Positions 17,166 through 25,910 are shown, numbered from the stretch's first letter. The stretch is 64,000 nt of DNA from Spirosoma oryzicola (GCF_021233055.1 NZ_CP089538.1:3612501-3676500); one strand, 5' to 3'. Numbers and translations: made by a program. Notes: generated by a model from the letters alone, not told the origin.

Positions 17166-18599
17166 ATGATTGCTTCTAAAACACCACTACGCGTTATTTT
17201 ATTTGTTTTAATCGGCCTCACCGCGCTTACCTATTACCATCGTAATCCAACGGGCGACGACGCCTGGTTTGCCGAGCAATCGTATTGGTTTGTCAAAGAC
17301 GGCGTTATCCGTTCCGAGTTTTTCAGGGGCTTGTTGGGCTGGGAAAATCAGTTGCTGGTTAGCCACAAACTGTTTTTGCTTTTCGGAGCCGGACTGATCA
17401 AGTTATTCGGCTATCAGCTTCCCGTCGTTCAGTTCGTCGGTCTTATTTCTTTCGTTGTCGTCGTAGCCGAAGTTATTGCGTACCTGCGCCAACGAGAAGG
17501 CACCTATGATTCCTGGTACCTACTCGCCATTCTAATTTTGATTTTTTCGAATCGCCTGCTGATCAAGATGAGCTTCGAAAATCGTCCCGAAATCATGCTG
17601 GCAGCCTTGGGATTTGGTTCGTTCCTGTGCCTGGACAGTAAGCAGCTATCGTCGCTGAAAACCGCACTAGCCGCGTTTCTGGCAGGATTAGCGGTGCTGT
17701 CTCATCTCAATGGCGTCATTTATCTGCTGGCTGGTTTAGGAACCCTGCTTTATCTGCGCCGGTATAAACAGGCCTTTTTGTTTACGGTGGTGGGTGGCGT
17801 TACGTCGTTATTTTATTTCACCGATATTGTATTAGCCGATAACGGGTTCGCAACCTGGTACTATCAGTTTCGTCATGACCCGGCTACGCAAAGCGCGTTC
17901 GGCTGGTACCCTAAACTGCTGGTTATCCTCACGTTTCCTAAGCTCTTTTTTGAGTCGCCGGAGCAGGTCGCCTTGTCGCTGTTGCTGGTTTTTCTGCTCT
18001 GGCACCAGCGCCGATTTATCAAGCATGTACCTTCCGTTCTAAAGATCTATTCGGTTATCGTGGTGCTCTCGTTCTGGCTGCTTACCAAAAAAGCATCGGG
18101 TACGTACCTGCCGCTTTTCATGCCCTTCATGCTGGTTCTGGTGTACGAATTATACCGGCTGAACTCATTTAAAAACTTGGCCCTGTACGTCGTTCTGGCC
18201 GCTTATTTTATCATTGGTCTTGTCGGTACTATCGAGATTATCCGCCGTAATTTCACGATGCGGTATCTGCCACTCTCCTATCAGGATTTGCGAAAAGCTA
18301 TTCCAGCGCATACCAAAGGGCTTGTCCCCCTAACGTTTTTCTTCAACGAATATGAACATTACGGAAAGCTGCTCACCAGCGAGAATTATAAACACCAGTC
18401 TACACCATCGGATGACCCCGCCAACGCAATGGCACAATGGGCCAATGACCGGGATGTCGATTTTATCCTGCTGGACCACACGTTCAGGCCCGAAGGTTAC
18501 TATCCCAAACCGGGAACCGATTCGCTGGCCCACTACAAACTAGGCTATTTCGACGGACGGTTTGCGGTCTATCTACACGCCAAGACTAGAGCCCAATAG
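17166..18599 (+). CDS. Multi-pass membrane glycosyltransferase-like (GT-C/GT39-type) protein
   Basis: 477 residues with about 10-12 hydrophobic segments from the first residues on. After the first segment comes HRNPTGDDAWFAEQSYWF, the acidic loop expected for GT-C enzymes such as the dolichyl- or undecaprenyl-phosphate-sugar mannosyltransferase family. The C-terminal 110 residues are soluble and presumably periplasmic. It would transfer a sugar from a polyprenyl-phosphate donor to a periplasmic acceptor; neither is identifiable. ATG codons occur at 17162 (out of frame) and 17166. It ends 39 bases before a strong palindromic hairpin. Confidence 0.65.
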   Translation: MIASKTPLRVILFVLIGLTALTYYHRNPTGDDAWFAEQSYWFVKDGVIRSEFFRGLLGWENQLLVSHKLFLLFGAGLIKLFGYQLPVVQFVGLISFVVVVAEVIAYLRQREGTYDSWYLLAILILIFSNRLLIKMSFENRPEIMLAALGFGSFLCLDSKQLSSLKTALAAFLAGLAVLSHLNGVIYLLAGLGTLLYLRRYKQAFLFTVVGGVTSLFYFTDIVLADNGFATWYYQFRHDPATQSAFGWYPKLLVILTFPKLFFESPEQVALSLLLVFLLWHQRRFIKHVPSVLKIYSVIVVLSFWLLTKKASGTYLPLFMPFMLVLVYELYRLNSFKNLALYVVLAAYFIIGLVGTIEIIRRNFTMRYLPLSYQDLRKAIPAHTKGLVPLTFFFNEYEHYGKLLTSENYKHQSTPSDDPANAMAQWANDRDVDFILLDHTFRPEGYYPKPGTDSLAHYKLGYFDGRFAVYLHAKTRAQ

Positions 18600-18638
18600 C
18601 GTAGATGGTCAATAGGCTTGAAAGTAATTTTCAGTAAC

Positions 18639-18684
18639 TTTTTTGTCATGGCACCGGCCACCCGGCCGGTGCCATGACAAAAAA
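18639..18684. terminator. Perfect palindromic hairpin after the GT-C gene
   Basis: 15-base GC-rich arms (18645-18659 and 18664-18678) with loop ACCC, extended by T6 on the left and A6 on the right into a 21-base perfect stem. There is no T-tract after the stem on the plus strand beyond the pairing A/T bases, so it may act as a hairpin-only terminator or 3'-end stabiliser. Confidence 0.65.
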
Positions 18685-18832
18685 TTCATTGCTGTATACC
18701 TATAGAAAGCCCCATTCAGACTCTATCAATAAAAAATTTGCCAATAGGCGTATAAACCCACCATTTATACTAGCAGACAACAACTTTCTGTATTTTAGCT
18801 CAGCATACGACCTTGTTTACAGAAAGTACCCT

Positions 18833-20107
18833 ATGAAAAAATTAGCTTTACTTCTATTACTCGGCGGCTACGGCGCGTTGGGACAATCGCTTTCGAAACC
18901 GGAAGCCGCCGTTATTGCCACTGTTAAAAAGCAGATGCCTGAAACCGAAGCGTTTCTGGAAAAAGTAGTCAACATCAACAGCGGTACGCTCAACATCGAA
19001 GGCGTTCGGACGGTGGGAAAATTGATGGCCGATGAACTCGAAAAGCTGGGTTTTAAAACCGAATGGGTTTCCTTACCCGACTCGCTGAACCGGGCGGGTC
19101 ACCTGGTAGCAACTCGGCAGGGCAAAAAAGGAAAAAAGCTATTTTTGATTGGCCATCTGGACACGGTATTCGAAAAATCGCTGCCGATGGAACCCTTCAA
19201 GCGCATCAACGATTCGACGGCGACGGGTCAGGGCGTCAACGACATGAAAGGGGGCGACGTGCTGGTGATCGCGGCTCTGAAAGCGCTTCACACCCAAAAA
19301 CTGCTCGACGATACGTCCATTACAATCTACTTTACGGGGGACGAAGAAAGCTCGGGAGGCCCCGAAAGTCGCCGGGATTTCATCGAGCGAGCCAAACAGT
19401 GCGATCTTGCGCTAGCCTTTGAAACCGCGCAGGGACTCGGTAGCGTAACGACCGGACGGCGCGGATCGAGCGGCTGGACACTTAACGTAAAGGCCCGTTC
19501 AGGGCATTCATCCCGGATTTTCAGCGACCTGGGTTACGGAGCAATCTACGAAGCCGCCCGAATCCTGACCGAGTTTCGACGGACGCTGGGGCAGGAAAAA
19601 TACTTGACGTTCAATCCAGGGTTGATTGTCGGTGGTGCAGAGGTGCATTATGATGAGAAAACGGCAAAAGCCGAAGTGGTTGGTAAAACCAACATTGTAG
19701 CGGGCACAGCGTTGGTCAAAGGCGATTTGCGGTTTCTGACCGAAACCCAGAAAGAAAATGCCCGCGCTAAAATGCGTGAGATCGTAGAGAAAAGTTTACC
19801 GCTGACCAAAGCCTCGATTTCGTTTACGGATGGTATTCCGGGCATGGAACCCACCGCAGCGAACGACGAGTTGCGCAAACAGGTCGATAAAATAAGCCGC
19901 GACATGGGTCTTGGTCCCGTTACGGCTTTCGATCCGGGGGCGCGGGGTGCGGGCGATGTATCGTTTGTGGCCAAATACATCCCTTGCCTGGACGGTCTGG
20001 GTGCTTCGGGCAAAGGGGCGCACAGCATCGAAGAAACGATGAACCTGAAGGAATACCCGTTCCTGATTCAACGCACGGCGGTACTCATCCATCGCCTGAC
20101 GCGCTGA
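18833..20107 (+). CDS. M20-family metallopeptidase (carboxypeptidase G2-like), secreted
   Basis: 424 residues from the ATG at 18833. The open frame extends 53 codons further upstream, but this start gives a signal peptide (MKKLALLLLLGGYGALGQ). Co-catalytic zinc motifs are in place: LIGHLDTV (His108, Asp110), GVNDMKGG (Asp137 bridging), TGDEESS (Glu171 base, Glu172 ligand), and GAHSIEE near the C-terminus for the last His. The dimerisation domain lies between. Family members remove C-terminal glutamate or cleave dipeptides and N-acyl amino acids; the substrate is not clear. It is 39 bases upstream of the HGSNAT-like membrane gene, so probably co-transcribed. Confidence 0.88.
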   Translation: MKKLALLLLLGGYGALGQSLSKPEAAVIATVKKQMPETEAFLEKVVNINSGTLNIEGVRTVGKLMADELEKLGFKTEWVSLPDSLNRAGHLVATRQGKKGKKLFLIGHLDTVFEKSLPMEPFKRINDSTATGQGVNDMKGGDVLVIAALKALHTQKLLDDTSITIYFTGDEESSGGPESRRDFIERAKQCDLALAFETAQGLGSVTTGRRGSSGWTLNVKARSGHSSRIFSDLGYGAIYEAARILTEFRRTLGQEKYLTFNPGLIVGGAEVHYDEKTAKAEVVGKTNIVAGTALVKGDLRFLTETQKENARAKMREIVEKSLPLTKASISFTDGIPGMEPTAANDELRKQVDKISRDMGLGPVTAFDPGARGAGDVSFVAKYIPCLDGLGASGKGAHSIEETMNLKEYPFLIQRTAVLIHRLTR

Positions 20108-20146
20108 AACGGGTAGCGACCAACCTTTCCTAAACCCTATCCGCTC

Positions 20147-21307
20147 ATGAACCGAATTACGACCATCGATGTAACGCGCGGTCTGGTCATGGTCATTATG
20201 GCGCTGGATCATGTGCGCGACCTGTTGCACACCAGCGCCACGACGCAGGACCCTACCGATCTGGCGGTCACCACCGCACCGTTATTTCTGACGCGCTGGA
20301 TCACCCACCTGTGTGCCCCCACGTTTGTTTTCCTGTCTGGTATGTCAGCGTATCTATCGGTGAAAAAACAGCAGCATTCGCCCAGTTCCCGGTTGTTTCT
20401 GCTCAAACGTGGTCTGGTACTGATCCTACTCGAACTGACCCTTGTCAACTTCGCCTTCTGGTTCGACATTCAGTTTCGCACGATACTGCTGCAAGTGATT
20501 TACGCGATCGGTGGCGGGTTGGTTGTTGTTTCGCTTCTGGCCCGGCTACCGGTCAGATGGGTCGGTAGCCTCGGTCTGGTCATTATCTTCGGGCATAATC
20601 TGTTGCAGGCGGTTCCGGTACCGACCAGTCACGCAGCCCGCTTTGTTGAATCGCTGTTTTTTCGGGTAAACGTTTTCCAGCCCAGTCCTTCGTTTACGTT
20701 GATTGTGGGTTATCCACTACTTCCCTGGCTGGGGATTATGCTGGTTGGATTTGCGGGCGGTTCACTCCTGGACCAACCGCTGGTACGTCGGAAGCAAACA
20801 CTGCTACGGTTAGGGCTAGCGTCTCTGGGTTTGTTCCTGCTCCTGCGCTTTATCAATGTTTACGGTGACCCGGTTCCCTGGTCGGTACGAAAGGATACGC
20901 TGTTTACTATGTTGTCGTTCATCAACGTAACCAAGTACCCACCATCGCTGCTGTACGATCTGCTGATGCTTGGGATTGCGCTGATATTGCTGAGTCTGGC
21001 CGACGGAGCCGACAATGCAATCACTCGTTGGCTCACCGTATATGGCAAAGTACCGATGTTCTACTACATCATTCATTGGTACGCCGTCCATCTGCTGATG
21101 ATTGCGATGATTCTAATTCAGGGATACGCCTGGCATGACATTCGACCCGGCACAATGAGCTTCGGACGACCGGCGGGTGCGGGCGTTGAGCTTGGACTGG
21201 TCTACTTGGTCTGGGGTGGTCTGGTGCTGGCCTTGTACCCGCTTTGCCGATGGTACGGTCGCTACAAGGCGTCTCATCCGTCGGCTGTACTGCTGCGGTA
21301 TATCTAG
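20147..21307 (+). CDS. DUF1624 / heparan-alpha-glucosaminide acetyltransferase-like membrane protein
   Basis: 386 residues with about ten hydrophobic segments. The N-terminus, RITTIDVTRGLVMVIMALDHVRDLLH, is the hallmark of this family: the catalytic His of HGSNAT lies in an equivalent LDHV-type motif. HLCAPTFVFLSGMSAYL follows. Relatives move acetyl groups across the membrane onto sugars; most bacterial members are uncharacterised. It probably forms a two-gene unit with the M20 peptidase, and a hairpin terminator follows the stop. Confidence 0.8.
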   Translation: MNRITTIDVTRGLVMVIMALDHVRDLLHTSATTQDPTDLAVTTAPLFLTRWITHLCAPTFVFLSGMSAYLSVKKQQHSPSSRLFLLKRGLVLILLELTLVNFAFWFDIQFRTILLQVIYAIGGGLVVVSLLARLPVRWVGSLGLVIIFGHNLLQAVPVPTSHAARFVESLFFRVNVFQPSPSFTLIVGYPLLPWLGIMLVGFAGGSLLDQPLVRRKQTLLRLGLASLGLFLLLRFINVYGDPVPWSVRKDTLFTMLSFINVTKYPPSLLYDLLMLGIALILLSLADGADNAITRWLTVYGKVPMFYYIIHWYAVHLLMIAMILIQGYAWHDIRPGTMSFGRPAGAGVELGLVYLVWGGLVLALYPLCRWYGRYKASHPSAVLLRYI

Positions 21308-21316
21308 GCAAATGGA

Positions 21317-21342
21317 AATCGCCGGCCAACAATCCGGCGATT
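21317..21342 (+). terminator. Terminator hairpin of the HGSNAT-like gene
   Basis: 9-base perfect arms AATCGCCGG and CCGGCGATT (21317-21325, 21334-21342) with an 8-base loop, 10 bases after the stop, followed by a short T-rich stretch. Confidence 0.65.
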
Positions 21343-21361
21343 CGTTATTCGTCAAGTTTGT

Positions 21362-21658
21362 TTAAGCGACCTGAACGCTGACTTCGTAGTAATCAACCGT
21401 TGGCGGACCCGCAAAATAGTTACCCATTTTCTGCAATACGCCTTGTAGAAAGCCACTGTTTTCCGCATCCTGGCGGTGCGCTTCCGACTCCCACAGCGTG
21501 ACCATGAGCCCTTTGTTAGTTTCGGAGTTCGTCAGGAAACGGCTGTTTTTAAAACCGTCCAGTTGTTTAAGCGCCGGACCAACCGAATCCCGGAAATAAT
21601 CGATGGCTTCGTTGATCGACTCCGGTTTCAAGGGTACTTGAATGACACGTGCAAACAT
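21362..21658 (-). CDS. Antibiotic-biosynthesis-monooxygenase-fold (ABM/dimeric barrel) protein
   Basis: 98 residues. The pattern MFARVIQVPLKPESINEAIDYFRDSVGPALKQLDGFKNSRFL...LMVTLWESEAHRQDAE is a single ferredoxin-like ABM domain, which usually dimerises. Family members include quinone monooxygenases, heme-degrading enzymes and many proteins of unknown role; no catalytic residue assigns one here. Cytoplasmic. Monocistronic by position, with opposing or distant neighbours. Confidence 0.75.
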   Translation of the reverse strand: MFARVIQVPLKPESINEAIDYFRDSVGPALKQLDGFKNSRFLTNSETNKGLMVTLWESEAHRQDAENSGFLQGVLQKMGNYFAGPPTVDYYEVSVQVA

Positions 21659-21811
21659 ACGATAAGGGTTAGAGACAGGAAGAAATGATTTTGTACAATC
21701 AGTAATCAGGTGATAGGAATTATCTTACTACCCGTTCGAAAATAGCAGAAAAACAGATCCCTACGACCATCAACTCCCCCATTTTAGCAAAAGGAGTGAG
21801 TTGCTGTCTAC

Positions 21812-21842
21812 AAAAAACAGGCGGAACCTTTCGACTCCGCCC
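21812..21842 (-). terminator. Terminator of the GH43 gene
   Basis: Minus-strand stem GGCGGA/TCCGCC (21820-21825 with 21836-21841), followed in the direction of transcription by a T-rich tract (A6 on the plus strand at 21812-21817). It lies about 30 bases after the GH43 stop. Confidence 0.6.
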
Positions 21843-21869
21843 GTTGGCTACTAGCAGGTGTATAAATGT

Positions 21870-22985
21870 TTATTTGCCGTATGGCTCGATGGTTTGGATG
21901 GTCCCGTCGGAGTTGCGTTTCAACTCGGTCACTTTGACGTTGCGCAAATGCGTTTTTCCCGACAGTTCAGTATCATGGTAGAAAATATACCACTTGCCGT
22001 TGATCTCGACAATGGAATGATGCGTTGTCCAGCCTTTCACCGGATTCATGATCACGCCCTGGTACGTAAACGGCCCATACGGCGAATCACCAACGGCGTA
22101 AGCCAGATAGTGCGTGTCGCCCGTTGAGTACGAGAAGTAATACTTACCGTTGTATTTGTGCATCCAGCTTCCTTCAAAAAAGCGCCGGTCGTGGTCACCG
22201 CCTAGCAGCGGTTTGCCGTCTTTATCAACGATCTTAACGTCCTTCACCGGCTCGTCGAAACGCAGCATATCCTTGCTCATCCGAACCACTTTAGCACTGA
22301 TAGCCGGTTCGTTGTCTTTTTTCAGGTCGGTCTTTGATCCATTTGCTTCGTACTTGCCCGTTGCCCAGCGCTGCAACTGACCGCCCCAGATACCGCCAAA
22401 ATACATGTACGAGTTCCCATCGGTATCGGTGAAGACTGCCGGGTCGATACTAAAGCTGCCGGGGATCGGGTTAGGTTCGGCCTTGAATGGACCACTTGGC
22501 GATTTGCTGGTTGCCACGCCCATCCGAAACACATCCTGCTTATCCTTGACGGGAAAGTACAGGTAATAGGTACCATTCTTGAAAGCCGCATCGGGTGCCC
22601 ACAACTGCCGACCCGCCCACGGAATGTCTTTGATCGATAAGGCAACGCCATGATCCGTAACCTTACCATTGATGCTGTCCATCGACAGAATATGGTAATC
22701 GTTCATGGCGAAGTGAGCCCCTTCGTCATCTTCCTTCACACCCGCGTCAATGTCGTGCGAGGGGTAAATATAAATTTTACCGGCGAAGAGGTGAGCTGAC
22801 GGGTCAGCCGTATAAATGTCGCTCACCAGGGGCTTGGGTAGGTCTTTCGTGCCGGCAGAATCAGTCGTTGCCGCCGTCGTTTCGGTTGTTTCTTGGGTTG
22901 TCTTTTTGTTTTGGCAGGCACCGAGTAGCAGACCACAGATGGCCAACGCAAACAGCGACAGGTAGGTTTTGGAATGGTTTACCAT
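21870..22985 (-). CDS. Glycoside hydrolase family 43 lipoprotein
   Basis: 371 residues. Lipoprotein signal with lipobox LLGAC (Cys near 24) and a Thr/Lys-rich linker (QNKKTTQETTETTAATTDSA, about 25-45). The five-bladed GH43 propeller follows: TADPSAHLFAGKIYIYPSHD carries the general-base Asp, WAPDAAFKNGTYYLYFPV the mid-domain signature, IDPAVFTDTDG the modulating Asp, and FFEGSWMHKYNGKYYFSYS the general-acid Glu. It probably removes arabinose, xylose or galactose from plant polysaccharides at the cell envelope. No other hydrolase is adjacent, and a terminator hairpin follows. Confidence 0.85.
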   Translation of the reverse strand: MVNHSKTYLSLFALAICGLLLGACQNKKTTQETTETTAATTDSAGTKDLPKPLVSDIYTADPSAHLFAGKIYIYPSHDIDAGVKEDDEGAHFAMNDYHILSMDSINGKVTDHGVALSIKDIPWAGRQLWAPDAAFKNGTYYLYFPVKDKQDVFRMGVATSKSPSGPFKAEPNPIPGSFSIDPAVFTDTDGNSYMYFGGIWGGQLQRWATGKYEANGSKTDLKKDNEPAISAKVVRMSKDMLRFDEPVKDVKIVDKDGKPLLGGDHDRRFFEGSWMHKYNGKYYFSYSTGDTHYLAYAVGDSPYGPFTYQGVIMNPVKGWTTHHSIVEINGKWYIFYHDTELSGKTHLRNVKVTELKRNSDGTIQTIEPYGK

Positions 22986-23315
22986 TTGACTTAGCGTATT
23001 GGAATAAATATACTGGCAATATAGGGTGAAAGGCTTGATGTGACGAACAGTTTTTTCACTAATTATTTGGGGTTAAGTACAACAAAATGGCTTTCCTCCC
23101 CTTGCCCATTAAAGCCTGATCTGTTTGATAAGCCCCTACTTCTATTCGTTGCGGTTATCGCGCATTACGATTTGTGATGCTGGTTTGCTCGACTCTCACG
23201 GCTCTTTGCCCCTACTTTTGTCCTGAATTATTCGCTTAGCCAGATTGTTTTTCATTAGGGGCGTTTGCGTTCTTTCGAGCGACAAACCCCACCGATTTAC
23301 AGACTAGTAGACTTT
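22986..23315. other. Divergent intergenic region (GH43 versus ferredoxin reductase)
   Basis: 330 bases with no gene. It contains TACTTTTG at 23213-23220 (a perfect TAnnTTTG) about 95 bases upstream of the reductase start. The closest upstream TTTG (23184-23187) gives a 25-base spacer, somewhat longer than usual. No repeats or terminators were seen. Confidence 0.5.
23213..23220 (+). promoter_or_regulatory. Candidate -7 promoter element of the reductase/ferredoxin pair
   Basis: TACTTTTG matches TAnnTTTG exactly. The -33 candidate TTTG at 23184-23187 is 25 bases away, so the call is tentative. Confidence 0.35.
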
Positions 23316-24320
23316 ATGATTACCACAGATATTTGCATCATTGGCGCGGGGCCGGTAGGCTTGTTCGCCGTCTTTGAAGCTGGTTTATTGAAGATGCGGT
23401 GCCACCTCATTGACGCACTCCCACAGGTTGGCGGACAACTGTCGGAAATTTACCCGCAGAAGCCCATCTACGACATTCCCGGTTATCCGGAAATTAAAGC
23501 GCAGGAATTGGTTGACAACCTGATGGAGCAGATTGAGCCGTTTCATCCGACGTTTACGCTGGGCGAACGGGTCGAAGCCCTCGAACGTCAGGACGACGGG
23601 TCGTTTGTTATTACGACCAATGACAGTACCAGCGTGCACTGCCAGGTTGTTGTGATTGCCGGCGGGCTAGGCTGTTTTGAACCCCGCAAACCGGAGATTC
23701 AGAACCTGGAGCAATTTGAAGGAAAAGGCGTTGCGTACATGGTCAAGAACCCCGAGCAGCTCCGCGACCGACGCGTTGTGCTAGCCGGTGGGGGCGATTC
23801 GGCCCTCGACTGGACTATCTTTCTGGCCAACATCGCCAAAGAAGTGACGCTGGTGCACCGGAGCGACAGTTTTCGGGGAGCGCCCGATTCAGCCGAAAAA
23901 GTGTTTGAGCTGGCTAAAGAAGGCCGCGTCAATCTGGTACTTCAATCGACGATTACCAGCATTACGGGGAGTGGTCATTTGCAGGAGGTAACGATCACGG
24001 CGAAAGACAAAACCGTGACAACCTTAGCTGCCGATAACCTGATTCCGTTGTTTGGCCTGACACCTAAACTCGGCCCGATTGCCGACTGGGGACTCCGCAT
24101 CGACAAAGCGGCAATCAGCGTTGACACAACCGACTACTCGACCAATGTAGAGCGGATTTACGCCATTGGTGACATCAACACGTATCCGGGCAAGCTTAAA
24201 CTGATTCTGTCTGGTTTTCACGAAGCGGCATTAATGTGCCAGAGTGCGTTTAAATACGTCTATCCGAACCAGAAATTAAGCTTTAAGTACACAACGGTTA
24301 ACGGCATTCCTACTTTTTAA
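23316..24320 (+). CDS. Thioredoxin-reductase-like ferredoxin-NADP+ reductase
   Basis: 334 residues from the ATG at 23316 (17 codons inside the longest frame), which places the FAD-binding GAGPVGL right at the N-terminus (residues about 7-13). VLAGGGDSALDWTIFL is the second Rossmann motif for NADP, and ERIYAIGDINTYPGKLKLILSGFHEAA is the C-terminal FAD contact. It lacks the CxxC redox pair of thioredoxin reductases, as in the TrxR-like FNRs of Bacillus and green sulfur bacteria. It would pass electrons from NADPH to a ferredoxin, and the next gene encodes one 56 bases downstream. A hairpin lies between the two genes. Confidence 0.87.
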   Translation: MITTDICIIGAGPVGLFAVFEAGLLKMRCHLIDALPQVGGQLSEIYPQKPIYDIPGYPEIKAQELVDNLMEQIEPFHPTFTLGERVEALERQDDGSFVITTNDSTSVHCQVVVIAGGLGCFEPRKPEIQNLEQFEGKGVAYMVKNPEQLRDRRVVLAGGGDSALDWTIFLANIAKEVTLVHRSDSFRGAPDSAEKVFELAKEGRVNLVLQSTITSITGSGHLQEVTITAKDKTVTTLAADNLIPLFGLTPKLGPIADWGLRIDKAAISVDTTDYSTNVERIYAIGDINTYPGKLKLILSGFHEAALMCQSAFKYVYPNQKLSFKYTTVNGIPTF

Positions 24321-24330
24321 TACCGCTTCC

Positions 24331-24357
24331 TGTACCGATTATTCGACAATCGGTACA
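24331..24357 (+). promoter_or_regulatory. Intercistronic hairpin between reductase and ferredoxin genes
   Basis: Perfect 10-base arms TGTACCGATT and AATCGGTACA with a 7-base loop, 10 bases after the reductase stop and 19 bases before the ferredoxin ATG, with no T-tract. It could be a partial terminator, an RNA-processing or stability element, or a regulator-binding palindrome. Confidence 0.5.
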
Positions 24358-24376
24358 GAGATTCAAAAACAATACC

Positions 24377-24697
24377 ATGATTCAGTTCACACTAGAAGAT
24401 CGGAACGGCGAACGGCAGCCTGTAGAAATTCCTGAGGGCATTAATTTGAGCTTGATGGAAGTGCTGAAAGCGTCTGACTATAACGTACTGGCAACCTGTG
24501 GTGGCATGGCTCTTTGCGCTACCTGTCACGTACAGGTGCTCGAAGGCCTGGATGCACTCCCCCCCGCCCGCGATGCCGAACTCGACATGCTGGATACGCT
24601 TCCCGACGCCGAATTCGACAGCCGATTATCCTGCCAGATCCGCGTCGATGAAGCCCTTGAAGGAGGAATTTTCAAGATTAAAGGACCGGAACAGTAA
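24377..24697 (+). CDS. [2Fe-2S] ferredoxin, adrenodoxin/ISC type
   Basis: 106 residues. Cys41, Cys47, Cys50 and Cys86 give the C-x5-C-x2-C-x35-C spacing of adrenodoxin/Isc-type ferredoxins (TCGGMALCATCH ... SRLSCQI). The rest is a beta-grasp fold with an acidic helix (AELDMLDTLPDAEF) that would dock onto a reductase. It directly follows the ferredoxin reductase gene, so the two probably form an NADPH-to-ferredoxin electron chain. The acceptor (P450, Fe-S assembly or an oxygenase) is not encoded nearby. Confidence 0.9.
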   Translation: MIQFTLEDRNGERQPVEIPEGINLSLMEVLKASDYNVLATCGGMALCATCHVQVLEGLDALPPARDAELDMLDTLPDAEFDSRLSCQIRVDEALEGGIFKIKGPEQ

Positions 24698-24759
24698 CCC
24701 GTAAGCGACTAGCGTTCTGCCAACCTTATTCAAGTTTGCTACCGATGCGTTGCCAATTC

Positions 24760-25281
24760 TTAGTCCACTTCAACGATCATCTCGATCTCAACGGCACTAT
24801 TTAGCGGTAGAGCGACCATACCAACGGCGGACCGGGCGTGTTTTCCTTTTTCGCCGAATAAAGCGACCAGCAGGTCCGAGCAGCCGTTAATCACTTTCGG
24901 TTGATCGACAAAGTCGGGCATTGAGTTTACGAAGCCGGTTACCTTGACGATGCGCCTGACATGAGCCAGTTCGCCAAGCTCGGCTTTCAGCGTCGAAAGC
25001 AACGAAATAGCCGTTGTGCGGGCCGCTACATAACCCTGTTCGATAGTCAGGTCTTTGCCCAGTTTACCCGTTATGGCGGAGCCGTCTTGATTAGTCGATA
25101 TGTGCCCCGCCAGAAATACCAGATTACCCGAACGGACCGCTTTGACGTAGTTGCCCGACGACGGGGTAGGTTTGGCTAGCTCGATGCCCATGTTCGTCAA
25201 CGTCTGTTCGGGTGTTTGCCCATGCGAGAAGTTGAGACCGGCGACCAGCAAAAAGCTGAGTAGTAAGGAAAGATAGTTCAT
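24760..25281 (-). CDS. RidA/YjgF-family protein with signal peptide
   Basis: 173 residues from the ATG at 25281 (MNYLSLLLSFLLVAGLNFSHGQ, a clear signal peptide). A further ATG at 25306-25308 overlaps the upstream GNAT stop. The Rid fold (about 50-173) shows VFLAGHIS, a KVTGFVNSM segment and HARSAVGMVALPLNSAVEIEMIVEV, including the Arg of the ARSAV motif that binds the substrate carboxylate in RidA imine deaminases. Classical RidA is cytosolic; here export to the periplasm is predicted, so the role is uncertain. Co-transcribed with the GNAT gene upstream. Confidence 0.82.
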   Translation of the reverse strand: MNYLSLLLSFLLVAGLNFSHGQTPEQTLTNMGIELAKPTPSSGNYVKAVRSGNLVFLAGHISTNQDGSAITGKLGKDLTIEQGYVAARTTAISLLSTLKAELGELAHVRRIVKVTGFVNSMPDFVDQPKVINGCSDLLVALFGEKGKHARSAVGMVALPLNSAVEIEMIVEVD

Positions 25282-25307
25282 GGATAACAGTGGTTTATTG
25301 ATGAGCA

Positions 25308-25880
25308 TTAGTTCACGGCTGCGCTGGTCAGTAGAGACACCTCTTTTTTGAGCACAATGAAACTGAGTGGCTGTTTTGGTATACCGAACCGGGGGTCATT
25401 GGGAAACGGTTTTGTTTCGCCGGTAGGTTCGTAACCGCGACGCTGGTACCAGGCAATCAGCTCATGCCGGGCTGTAATTACAGTCATCACAATAGCCCGA
25501 CATTGCCAGGCAACAGCCCGTTGCTCGGCGGCTTCCAGCAATGTTCGTCCAATACCGTTGGCTTGCGACTCCGGCGCAACCGTCAGCATGCCCAGATAAA
25601 GGCTTTTCTGTCTCGCGATAGTCGGTTCAGCCTCGATGTCTTTCTTTTCCAGATAGACACAACCCAGTAAGTGACCCTCTTGCTCGTACTTGAGAATCGT
25701 AACCGCCGGATCGCGCAACATAACACGCAGGGCATTTTCATCGACTCGAATTCCGTCCAGCAAATCGGCTTCGGTTGTCCAGCCTTTGCGGGAGTTGTCT
25801 CCTCGGTAGGCGCTGTTGACCAGCGTGTTCAACGAAGTAATATCCTGTTCTGTGGCGGTAGTAATCAACGCATCCTTCAT
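25308..25880 (-). CDS. GNAT-family N-acetyltransferase
   Basis: 190 residues from the ATG at 25880; the open frame begins with TTG three codons earlier. GNAT core: LLGCVYLEKKD hairpin, YLGMLTVAPESQANGIGRTLLEAAEQRAV (motif A, with QANGIG as the acetyl-CoA pyrophosphate loop), then IVMTVITARHELIAWYQRRGYEPTGETKPFP, the usual final strand-helix. The substrate is unknown. Its stop abuts the secreted RidA gene, so the two are likely one transcript. A terminator for the preceding AlkZ-like gene separates this gene from it. Confidence 0.85.
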   Translation of the reverse strand: MKDALITTATEQDITSLNTLVNSAYRGDNSRKGWTTEADLLDGIRVDENALRVMLRDPAVTILKYEQEGHLLGCVYLEKKDIEAEPTIARQKSLYLGMLTVAPESQANGIGRTLLEAAEQRAVAWQCRAIVMTVITARHELIAWYQRRGYEPTGETKPFPNDPRFGIPKQPLSFIVLKKEVSLLTSAAVN

Positions 25881-25910
25881 AGATCGCAAAGATATTGGGC
25901 ATCCATGAAT

